DNA from: Pseudomonadota bacterium | Lineage (GTDB): Bacteria > Chloroflexota > Ktedonobacteria > Ktedonobacterales > JACDGC01 | Direction: 5' to 3' | Assembly: GCA_021323815.1 (NCBI GenBank) | Contig: JAJPKG010000240.1 | Span: forward strand, 1 to 6,646 | Length of the DNA stretch: 6,646 nucleotides | Shown: positions 1-5,297 of the stretch, piece after piece | Layout: each line of letters opens with the position of its first letter | Numbering within the stretch: position 1 is the first letter of the stretch | The notes under the pieces: generated by a model | The model's database searches: none | Told to the model about the DNA's origin: nothing | Seen by the model: only the letters and a program-made list of their open reading frames with translations | Made by a program: the position numbers and the translations under genes

Positions 1-859
1 CGGTTCCCTTGAAAAACGTCCAGAACGAGCCGTCACCGATGCCCAGATATTGCCGGAAGCCGGAAAGCGAGAAGATGAGATCGCGTGGATCATGCAGGTA
101 AAACGGCAAGAGGATAATTCCCGTCACGCCCACCAGCGCCAGGCTGAAGCGCACCACGCCCCACCATTCGCGGTCGAACAGCACCACCAGCCCCAACGGA
201 ATGGCAACAAACACCGACGAGGTTCGGCTGAGGATTGCCAGGCTCAGCAGCGCGCCACTGGCAGCAAAGCGGCCATCCTGGAACATGCGCACAGCCACCA
301 GGGCCAGCCAGATCGCCAGCGGCTGCTCATAATGGCCATAAAAGATGAGGCTGTCCCACATCGGCGGGGTGAAAAGAATCAGCGCCCACAATAGCAAACG
401 CTGCCAGCCCGTCCAGGGGCGCGGCTGATAGCGATCCAGCAGCCGCATGATCTCCACGCCCATCAGCAGCGGCAAGATGGAAAAGACGACGATCACCCAG
501 ATGTGCAGGGGAATGGAATCTTCGGGCAGGGGATATGTGGTGGCATGCTGGCAGATGGGGGGGATATTTTGCAGATGAAAAGCGCGCCCCACGAAGAGCG
601 CTCCGGCCATCGCCAGTTCGCCCACCGGCCCCGTCGCGTTGGGATACGCCGCGTTGATGCCGTCAGGATCGCCGGCGCGCACCTGATACATATCCAGCGG
701 GCGACCAGCCAGAATGTAGCGCGCGCTGGGGAAGAACACGCCGCCGTAATCGTTATAGCAGCTTGTTTGCGTTCCCATCAGTGCCACGATGACGAAATAG
801 AGCGCGAGCAGCACCGCCACCAGGGCCGGATGCCCAATGCGCGGGCGTGGCTCTTGCAT
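1..859 (-). CDS. Multi-pass membrane protein, GT-C/DUF2029-like glycosyltransferase (C-terminus outside window)
   Basis: The reading frame is open on the minus strand from position 859 through the left window edge and gives 286 residues. The protein has strongly hydrophobic segments at about residues 13-29, 118-135, 153-170, 180-193, 200-227 and 234-256. After the first segment, an extracytoplasmic loop holds YNDYGGVFFPSARYILAGR (residues 35-53) followed by DMYQ. This resembles the acidic first-loop motif of GT-C polyprenyl-phosphate-sugar-dependent transferases of the DUF2029/mannosyltransferase type. Further on, residues 174-213 (YGHYEQPLAIW to LAILSRTS) resemble the central region of the same group. 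The likely role is sugar transfer on the outer face of the membrane; the substrate cannot be read. The start is uncertain. ATG at 859 has no clear SD; an in-frame GTG at 901 follows a G-rich run (GGGGGAAA), and an in-frame ATG lies at 991. The existence of the gene is secure; the family is a moderate-confidence inference. Confidence 0.72.
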   Translation of the reverse strand, partial: MQEPRPRIGHPALVAVLLALYFVIVALMGTQTSCYNDYGGVFFPSARYILAGRPLDMYQVRAGDPDGINAAYPNATGPVGELAMAGALFVGRAFHLQNIPPICQHATTYPLPEDSIPLHIWVIVVFSILPLLMGVEIMRLLDRYQPRPWTGWQRLLLWALILFTPPMWDSLIFYGHYEQPLAIWLALVAVRMFQDGRFAASGALLSLAILSRTSSVFVAIPLGLVVLFDREWWGVVRFSLALVGVTGIILLPFYLHDPRDLIFSLSGFRQYLGIGDGSFWTFFKGT

Positions 860-986
860 GATTTCGACGGATGACGCTGTCGCCGCCGGTGACTCGACCA
901 CGTTGCTTTCCCCCAACGCCCACCGGGGCCATCGATTGAGAACACAATCGCCCCGGCTCGAAATTGCGAACCCCTCCGGGCTGAAT

Positions 987-1020
987 GGCATGCCTGGTTC
1001 GCAGGGGCGACGGCATGCCT
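987..1020. repeat. Two copies of the palindromic 9-mer GGCATGCCT, 25 bp apart
   Basis: GGCATGCCT occurs at 987-995 and again at 1012-1020. The core GGCATGCC is a perfect 8-bp palindrome. The two copies lie downstream of the leftward promoter candidate, inside the probable 5' leader of the left gene. They could be paired operator half-sites or chance; the 25-bp step (about 2.4 helical turns) is not an integer number of turns. Confidence 0.35.
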
Positions 1021-1061
1021 CGCCCGCCCCCGTTTGCCTGGCTCTCTGTGCATCCTCTTCC

Positions 1062-1070
1062 AGTATAGCA
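1062..1070 (-). promoter_or_regulatory. Extended -10 promoter candidate for the leftward membrane protein gene
   Basis: Read on the minus strand, the sequence is TGCTATACT. This is a TGn extension followed by TATACT, which matches 5 of 6 bases of the sigma-70 -10 consensus. No convincing -35 hexamer is seen at the right distance (AACCAT is there), which is usual for extended -10 promoters. Transcription would start near 1055, giving a leader of about 195 nt to ATG 859 or about 65 nt to ATG 991. Confidence 0.45.
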
Positions 1071-1134
1071 AACGTGGCAGCAAGATGGTTTGTGCTGTGA
1101 AATGGTTCACGTTCATCGGATGGACAAGCCTGTG

Positions 1135-1144
1135 CCAGCGCTGG
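1135..1144. repeat. Perfect 10-bp palindrome CCAGCGCTGG upstream of acpS
   Basis: A perfect palindrome ends about 10 bp before the candidate -35 box of the acpS operon, so it is placed like an upstream operator or activator site. In GC-rich DNA a 10-bp palindrome can arise by chance, and no regulator can be named. Confidence 0.25.
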
Positions 1145-1154
1145 ACGGCTCATC

Positions 1155-1184
1155 TTGATCTTGCCTGCCGTGATATGCCATAGT
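1155..1184 (+). promoter_or_regulatory. Weak sigma-70-type promoter candidate for acpS-amidohydrolase
   Basis: TTGATC (1155-1160, 4 of 6 bases of the -35 consensus) is followed after 18 bp by CATAGT (1179-1184, 4 of 6 bases of the -10 consensus). Transcription would start near 1191, about 26 nt before the acpS ATG. This is a pattern match only. Confidence 0.3.
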
Positions 1185-1216
1185 GGGGAAAAGACGAACT
1201 CCGGGAGCTATCCACC

Positions 1217-1648
1217 ATGCCCGATCTCCCCCTGGACCTCGACCTGGCTTTGCCGGCCATCGCGCTGCCGGGGCGGCTGGCGGTGGGGATCGATCTGATC
1301 GAGGTGGAGCGCATCACCGCGACGTTGGAACGCTTCGGGGAGCGCTTCATCCAGCGCGTTTTCACCGAGGGCGAGATAGCCATCGTGGGACGCAACCCGG
1401 TGCGACTGGCGGGGCGCTTCGCGGCGAAAGAGGCGTGCGCGAAGGCGCTGGGAACGGGCATCGACGGGCCACGCTGGCGCGACATCGAATGCCTGCGCGA
1501 CGCTGCCGGCAAGCCGGTGTTGCACCTGCACGGCCACGCGGCTATCCGCGCCGGGGATCTCGGCTGGCAAGGACTGGATGTCAGCATCTCCACGACGCGG
1601 CGCTATGGCATTGCGCTGGTGGTGGCGCTGGGGAGGGCCACGCCGTGA
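1217..1648 (+). CDS. acpS: Holo-[acyl-carrier-protein] synthase (AcpS)
   Basis: This enzyme transfers 4'-phosphopantetheine from coenzyme A to a serine of acyl carrier protein, activating it for fatty-acid synthesis in the cytoplasm. The 143-residue protein shows the family landmarks. GIDLIEVERI (24-33) contains the Mg-binding Asp26, and RFAAKEACAKALGTGI (67-82) contains Glu72 and the KE motif. WRDIE (87-91), GKPVL (98-102) and VSISTTRRYGIALVV (122-136) follow. ATG 1217 is preceded at 9 nt by GGGAG. The AcpS core normally begins only two or three residues before GID, so this start gives an N-terminal extension of about 20 residues. GTG 1283 (residue 23) would remove it but has a less clear RBS. 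The residue after SIS is Thr126, where His or Asp is common in the family. The stop codon overlaps the start of the next gene, so the two are surely co-transcribed. A 4'-phosphopantetheinyl transferase with another carrier protein as target is possible but less likely. Confidence 0.93.
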   Translation: MPDLPLDLDLALPAIALPGRLAVGIDLIEVERITATLERFGERFIQRVFTEGEIAIVGRNPVRLAGRFAAKEACAKALGTGIDGPRWRDIECLRDAAGKPVLHLHGHAAIRAGDLGWQGLDVSISTTRRYGIALVVALGRATP

Positions 1649-2592
1649 TCGACGCGCATGTGCATTATCTGCGCCCCGCATGGGCCGACGCGCTCTGGTC
1701 GCCGGAGTTGCGGCGCGGCTCCAACCTCTGGCCCAAGATCTCGCTGCGTCTGGTGATGCTGGCCGATCCGGATGCCTTTCTGCACGCGATGGATGCCCGC
1801 GCCGTCGCCAGGGCGGTGATCGCGCCGGAACTGAGCATTGCGCCGGGGCCGCAGATGACGGGGGGAGCAGTCGCCGCGCTGGCGCTGTGCCGCGCCATGA
1901 ATGACGCCACCGCCGCATTGGTGGCGCGGCATCCTGACCGCCTGGCCGGCCTTGCGGTGGTGAATCCCCTCGGCGGCAGCGAAGATCTGGCTGAGATGAA
2001 GCGCGCCGTGCTGGCGCTGGGGCTGCGCGGCGTGGTGGTGGGCGCGAGTTATCGCGGTGAAACCATCGCTTCCCCCGCCGCGCGCCCTTTTCTGGAACTT
2101 GCCCAGGCGCTGGATGTGCCGCTGGTCATCCATCCCACGGCAGATAATGCCACGCTGGTGCCGCGCGATTTCGGGCTGGATCTGCTGGTGGGCGAGCCAC
2201 TGAGCCTGACCGCGCTGGCGGTGCGCCTCATCGCCGCCGGCACGCTTGATCCCTTTCCCCGGCTGCGCGTAGTGCTGCCCCACCTGGGGGCAGGGCTGGG
2301 CGCGTGGCTCGGCTGGCTGGAAGCGCATGCCCCACCGGAAGGCCCGCGCCCGGCGGAGCGCGCCCGCCGCTTCTGGGTGGATACGGCGACGGCCACGCCC
2401 GCCGCGTTGGCGCTAGCCATTGAGACGTTCGGCAGTGACCACATCATCTATGGTTCAGACTGGCCGCTCTCGGCCACGCCACGCCCCGGCGATGCATTGT
2501 CTGATCCAGCGGCGATGCTGAGCAGGCTGCCCATCGGCCCCGACGTGCGCAACGCCATCCTTGCAGGCAACGCACGAAAACTCTTCGGATGA
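1645..2592 (+). CDS. Amidohydrolase-2 family metal-dependent hydrolase (ACMSD-like TIM barrel)
   Basis: The protein of 315 residues belongs to the amidohydrolase-related family that includes aminocarboxymuconate-semialdehyde decarboxylase and many hydrolases/decarboxylases of unknown substrate. The metal-site residues are visible: the N-terminal HxH in IDAHVH (His5, His7), His163 in PLVIHPT, His213 in VVLPHLGAG, and Asp272 in IIYGSDWP. The C-terminal AILAGNARKLFG is the usual family ending. The start chosen is GTG 1645, whose bases form GTGA with the acpS stop. It is preceded by GGGAGG at 8 nt, and this puts the HxH motif at residue 5, as is normal for the family. The longer open frame upstream overlaps acpS and is not coding. 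The overlap implies translational coupling to acpS, though no biochemical link between the two is known to me. The substrate cannot be predicted. The gene converges on the oxidase gene, with only 23 bp between their stop codons. Confidence 0.88.
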   Translation: MIDAHVHYLRPAWADALWSPELRRGSNLWPKISLRLVMLADPDAFLHAMDARAVARAVIAPELSIAPGPQMTGGAVAALALCRAMNDATAALVARHPDRLAGLAVVNPLGGSEDLAEMKRAVLALGLRGVVVGASYRGETIASPAARPFLELAQALDVPLVIHPTADNATLVPRDFGLDLLVGEPLSLTALAVRLIAAGTLDPFPRLRVVLPHLGAGLGAWLGWLEAHAPPEGPRPAERARRFWVDTATATPAALALAIETFGSDHIIYGSDWPLSATPRPGDALSDPAAMLSRLPIGPDVRNAILAGNARKLFG

Positions 2593-2615
2593 GGAGCGAG
2601 CGGTTGATGAGATGC

Positions 2616-3719
2616 TTATGCAAGCGGCCCTGTCGGAACAACGAACGAGCGATCGATTTCGCTGAGATGCGCGCAGCCGCACAGCAGCAGATCCAGGGCG
2701 ATCTCCTCGCGCAGCAGGCTCAGCACATGGCTCACGCCGGCCTCGCCGCCGACTGCCAGCCCCCAGACATACGGGCGACCGATGAGCACGGCCCGCGCGC
2801 CCAGCGCCAGCGCCTTGAGCACGTCCGTCCCGCGCCGGATGCCGCCATCCAGATAGATCTCGCCTCGGCCCTGTGCAGCTTGCGCCACTGCCGGCAGTGC
2901 GTCCAGCGTGGCGACCGCGCTATCAAGCTGCCGACCGCCGTGATTCGACACGATGAGCGCCCTTGCCCCATGCTCAAACGCCAGCCGCGCATCCGCCGGG
3001 GCCAGAATGCCCTTTGGAATGATGGGCAACTTCGTGATCCCCGCCAACCATTCGAGATCCTTCCACGACAACGACTGGTCAAGCTGCGCGGCGATATAAC
3101 CGGTCAGCGCCGAGCCGGCATCATCTTTGGCGATCTCGCGCTGTGGCAGATGGGCGAAATTTGCCGCCACCACGCCGGGCGGCAAGGCGAAGCGGTTGCG
3201 TTCGTCGGCCTCGCGGCGTCCGGTCCTGGGCAGATCCACCGTCACCACCAGTGCCGACGCGCCCGCCGCCTCAGCCCGCTGCACCAGCTCGCGCACGATG
3301 GCGCGGTCTCGATAGACGTACAATTGGAACCACCATGCGCCCGCCTGCGCCGCCACGTCTTCGATGGATGTGGTGGCGAGCGTGCTTACGGCGAAGATAG
3401 TATCGTGAGCTTTCGCCGCCCGCGCCGTCGCCAGCTCGCCGTCGGGATGCGCCTGGCGCTGAAACGCGGTGGGCGCGAGCAGCACCGGCATGGAGATGCG
3501 CTGCCCCAGCACCGTCGTCGAAATATCCACTTCCGTCACGCCGCGCAGCATGCGGGGCAACAGCCGCCACTGCGCGAAGGCGGCGCGGTTGGCGCGCACC
3601 GTCTCTTCATCGTGCGCGCCGCTGGCGATATAATCGAAGGCCATCGGTGGCAAAACCGCCCGCGCGGCAGCTTCATATTCGTGCAGATTCAGCGGCAACA
3701 TCGCCTGATCCTCAGCCAT
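2616..3719 (-). CDS. FMN-dependent alpha-hydroxy-acid oxidase/dehydrogenase (glycolate/lactate oxidase family)
   Basis: This flavoenzyme family oxidises 2-hydroxy acids such as glycolate, lactate or mandelate to 2-oxo acids, passing electrons to oxygen or to a carrier. The 367-residue length matches the soluble glycolate oxidase group. All the catalytic positions known from glycolate oxidase can be placed: Tyr30 in FDYIASGA, Tyr134 in WFQLYVY, Asp162 in TVDLP, Lys236 in PKGIL, and His260 and Arg263 in SNHGGRQLD. The phosphate-binding end is present as DGGIRRGTDV (291-300) and GARAVLIGRP (307-316). No membrane anchor or cytochrome domain is seen, so it is probably cytoplasmic. ATG 3719 is preceded by GGAG at 8 nt; an ATG 27 codons upstream lacks an RBS and adds a non-conserved tail. 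The gene is divergent from the zinc-ribbon membrane gene and convergent with the amidohydrolase. The family is certain; whether it is an oxidase or a dehydrogenase, and the substrate, are not. Confidence 0.92.
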   Translation of the reverse strand: MAEDQAMLPLNLHEYEAAARAVLPPMAFDYIASGAHDEETVRANRAAFAQWRLLPRMLRGVTEVDISTTVLGQRISMPVLLAPTAFQRQAHPDGELATARAAKAHDTIFAVSTLATTSIEDVAAQAGAWWFQLYVYRDRAIVRELVQRAEAAGASALVVTVDLPRTGRREADERNRFALPPGVVAANFAHLPQREIAKDDAGSALTGYIAAQLDQSLSWKDLEWLAGITKLPIIPKGILAPADARLAFEHGARALIVSNHGGRQLDSAVATLDALPAVAQAAQGRGEIYLDGGIRRGTDVLKALALGARAVLIGRPYVWGLAVGGEAGVSHVLSLLREEIALDLLLCGCAHLSEIDRSFVVPTGPLA

Positions 3720-3770
3720 AAACAGTGCTCCTTTGCAAGCAATAAGAATGCCCGCCTGCACCCGCGCAGG

Positions 3771-3800
3771 CATATCGAGATTGTCTTCACTATATGTCAT
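3771..3800 (-). promoter_or_regulatory. Weak promoter candidate for the hydroxy-acid oxidase gene
   Basis: Read leftward, ATGACA (3800-3795, 5 of 6 bases of the -35 consensus) is followed after 18 bp by GATATG (3776-3771, 3 of 6 bases of the -10 consensus). Between this and the RBS lies an interrupted inverted repeat, GCCTGC (3754-3759) and GCAGGC (3766-3771), which might be an operator or a leader hairpin. No convincing promoter was found for the rightward zinc-ribbon gene in the same 130-bp region. Confidence 0.25.
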
Positions 3801-3849
3801 CTGTCGCCGGAATGGTGTAGACTGGGGAACAAGACAGGAGGGCGAGAGG

Positions 3850-4806
3850 ATGGCGACCTATTGTGGTTATTGCGGCAAGCCCGTCACTCAGCGCGCCTTG
3901 TCCGCCGGCGAATGCCCGCACTGCGGCGCGTGCATCTCCCCCGCTGGCGACGCCATCTCGATTGGCAACGCGCTCACCGCGCCGGATGCACCGCCGCCCG
4001 CGTTCACGCGCGGCGTGATGACCGACTTCGCGCTAAACACGCTCTTGAGCCGCCTGGGCGCGGGATTAGGCGTTTCCGGTGGAACTCTGGCCGGTGTCGC
4101 GTTTTTTCTGGCGTGGCTCACCTTCACCTCCACATCCTGCGGCAAAACCGGCCCCCAGGTGACGCAGAGCGGCTGGGAGATGCTCACCAAACCCACTGAG
4201 CCATTCAACCAGGGGCTGCTGTACGCGCCGATTCTGGCGAGCGCGGCAGCGGCGGTGCTCTTGCATCTCATCTTCTTGCTGCTGCCGACATTCCGGGCAG
4301 CGCGCATCGCCGCATGGAATGCTGTCCTCACCTTCGCCGGCTGGGCATCGTTTCTCGCGTTATGGCGGCAGATCCCCGGCAATCAGTTGGTGCATCGCGT
4401 GCATCCCGGCTTTTATCTTGAACTGACCGGCCTGGGATTGATGCTCGGCGGCGCGCTCTGCCAGGTTGCCGGCACCATGCCCCCCACGAAGGGGAATAGC
4501 AACCGTCTGGCACTGCTCAGCCTGGCGCTCATGCTGTATCCATTGGCGCTGCTGGCGGTGTATTTCTTCGCGGGCTTTACCGGCATCCCTCCCACCTCGC
4601 CCCGGCGGGGTTTTGCCTTGCTCGTGAGCTGCCTTCCCATCAGCCTGGCTGCGCTGCTTGCCGGGCGACGCGCCTATTTGGCCGCGCCTTCCGCTGTGGC
4701 GCGCTGGGGCATCTTGCTCAGCCTGGGCGCGCTCGTCACGGTGGTGTATGTGCTGGGATTGCTTGGCGCGCTCTGGCTGAAAAGCAAGGGCGTGAAATTC
4801 CCCTGA
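3850..4806 (+). CDS. Zinc-ribbon-tipped multi-pass membrane protein of unknown function
   Basis: The 318-residue protein starts with a short zinc ribbon: CGYC (Cys5, Cys8) and CPHC (Cys22, Cys25), with Cys28 nearby. A linker rich in Ala and Pro follows to about residue 57. Hydrophobic segments are visible at about 74-93, 123-146, 154-173, 188-207, 219-241, 255-271 and 286-308, about seven in all. The first loop after segment one carries TSTSCGKTG (93-101) and then SGWEML (107-112). I recall a similar loop, with a lone cysteine followed by a Gly-aromatic turn, in other uncharacterised bacterial membrane proteins, but cannot confirm it here. ATG 3850 follows AGGAGG at 8 nt, a near-ideal RBS, so this start is firm. 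The zinc ribbon probably lies in the cytoplasm. No function can be assigned. The gene is followed by the T-box leader, with no clear terminator between them. Confidence 0.85.
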   Translation: MATYCGYCGKPVTQRALSAGECPHCGACISPAGDAISIGNALTAPDAPPPAFTRGVMTDFALNTLLSRLGAGLGVSGGTLAGVAFFLAWLTFTSTSCGKTGPQVTQSGWEMLTKPTEPFNQGLLYAPILASAAAAVLLHLIFLLLPTFRAARIAAWNAVLTFAGWASFLALWRQIPGNQLVHRVHPGFYLELTGLGLMLGGALCQVAGTMPPTKGNSNRLALLSLALMLYPLALLAVYFFAGFTGIPPTSPRRGFALLVSCLPISLAALLAGRRAYLAAPSAVARWGILLSLGALVTVVYVLGLLGALWLKSKGVKFP

Positions 4807-4825
4807 ACGCCAATGCTCTCATTCT

Positions 4826-4855
4826 TTCCCACATCACCGAACCATGTGATATCAT
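4826..4855 (+). promoter_or_regulatory. Promoter for the T-box-pheS transcript (extended -10)
   Basis: TTCCCA (4826-4831, 4 of 6 bases of the -35 consensus) lies 18 bp before TATCAT (4850-4855, 5 of 6 bases of the -10 consensus). The -10 is preceded by a TGn extension at 4847-4849. Transcription would begin near 4862, right where T-box stem I begins, which supports the call. The 54 bp between the preceding stop codon and the predicted start contain no other clear element. Confidence 0.55.
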
Positions 4856-4861
4856 GAAAAA

Positions 4862-5145
4862 GATATCATCCGGCAATGACGGGGAGAGTACGCGCGGGCA
4901 GCCTGTTCAGCGAGCGGGGGCCACCGGATGCAAGCCACCGCACATGCACCGCGCCGAAGTTCACCCCGGAGCCGAGCGCTGAAATATCGCTTCGTAGGCG
5001 CTCCGGCGGCCCACCGTTAGCGGGCGCATCGAGGGGAGCCGCATGGCTCGCCGGGAAAAGACCATGCCCGGCGGCGCGGCTCAACCAGGGTGGTACCGCG
5101 AATCAGCAGCTTCGTCCCTGATGGGGGCGAGGCTGCTTTTGTTTT
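4862..5145 (+). promoter_or_regulatory. T-box leader (tRNA-Phe-sensing) controlling pheS
   Basis: The T-box reads uncharged tRNA to decide whether transcription continues into the gene. The landmarks occur in order. The stem I base motif GAGAGTA is at 4884-4890. The distal stem I segment CAGCGAGCGGGGG is near 4908-4920. The specifier region GAAGTTCACC is at 4956-4965. The stem III loop CCGTTAGCGG is at 5014-5023, and the T-box sequence AACCAGGGTGGTACCGCG is at 5083-5100. By the usual register (GAA, then specifier, then AC) the specifier codon is TTC at 4960-4962, a phenylalanine codon that fits the gene downstream. The antiterminator bulge TGGT (5091-5094) can pair with an ACCA 3' end, fitting the A discriminator of tRNA-Phe. 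CAGGG (5086-5090) can pair with CCCTG (5116-5120) to form the antiterminator. Without Phe charging the antiterminator forms and pheS is expressed. Confidence 0.95.
5105..5145 (+). terminator. Rho-independent attenuator of the T-box leader
   Basis: AGCAGCTTCGTCCC (5105-5118) pairs over 14 positions, three of them G-U, with GGGGCGAGGCTGCT (5124-5137) across a five-base loop. The stem is followed by a T-rich tract (TTTTGTTTT, to 5145). Its left arm overlaps the bases needed for the antiterminator, so the two structures exclude each other. Confidence 0.92.
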
Positions 5146-5148
5146 GGC

Positions 5149-5280
5149 GGACAGGAACACGAAGGGCGCGAAGAAGGCGAAGGACACGAAGAAAATGAAA
5201 AAACTTCATTCCATGATGCATCTCTTTCCTCAAAATCTTCGCGTTTCTTCGTTCCCTTCGCGATCTTCGCGTTCCCGTCC
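5149..5280. repeat. Inverted-repeat element 1 with 9-nt-spaced CGAAG boxes (opposite orientation to element 2)
   Basis: The left arm begins GGACAGGAACACGAAG (5149-5164), and the reverse complement of the right end begins GGACGGGAACGCGAAG; 21 of the first 25 positions match. CGAAG occurs at 5160, 5169, 5178 and 5187, exactly 9 nt apart. The right arm has CTTCG at 5237, 5247, 5256 and 5265. Arm to arm, the element can fold into a long imperfect hairpin. The middle contains a small hairpin, AATGAA (5194-5199) and TTCATT (5205-5210). The element fills the space between the T-box attenuator and the pheS RBS, ending 2 bp before AAAGGAGAA. Its right arm, reverse-complemented, resembles the left arm of element 2, including GCGAAGATTTTG, so the copies are inverted. 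It contains no transposase and no supported gene. It could be a MITE-like or REP-like mobile hairpin, or an expanded short tandem array. Confidence 0.8.
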
Positions 5281-5297
5281 TAAAGGAGAAAGACTGA

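Larger units (their letters stand above)
860..1216. other. Divergent intergenic region between the membrane glycosyltransferase-like gene and acpS
   Basis: About 357 bp lie between two divergently read genes. The region holds an extended -10 promoter candidate for the left gene, a weaker promoter candidate for acpS, a direct repeat of the palindrome GGCATGCC, and the palindrome CCAGCGCTGG. The frames open across it are arginine- and histidine-rich, lack RBSs and resemble no protein I know. The left gene may start inside this region (GTG 901 or ATG 991), which would shorten the non-coding part. Confidence 0.6.

Noticed and set aside
50..874. Plus-strand frames across the left edge (50-394 and 503-874)
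   Set aside because: They are antisense to a membrane protein with clear hydrophobic segments and lack any recognisable domain.
1183..1644. Upstream extension of the amidohydrolase frame
   Set aside because: It overlaps acpS completely, shows no homology-like pattern, and would place the N-terminal HxH metal motif far inside the protein.
1208..2328. Minus-strand open frames opposite acpS and the amidohydrolase
   Set aside because: Both plus-strand genes have full family motifs and RBSs; the reverse frames have low-complexity Arg/Ala/Gln composition only.
2589..4199. Long plus-strand open frame of 536 codons over the oxidase gene
   Set aside because: It is antisense to a clear alpha-hydroxy-acid oxidase, is rich in Arg, His and Gln without domains, and runs into the zinc-ribbon gene in another frame. 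It is a GC-content shadow.
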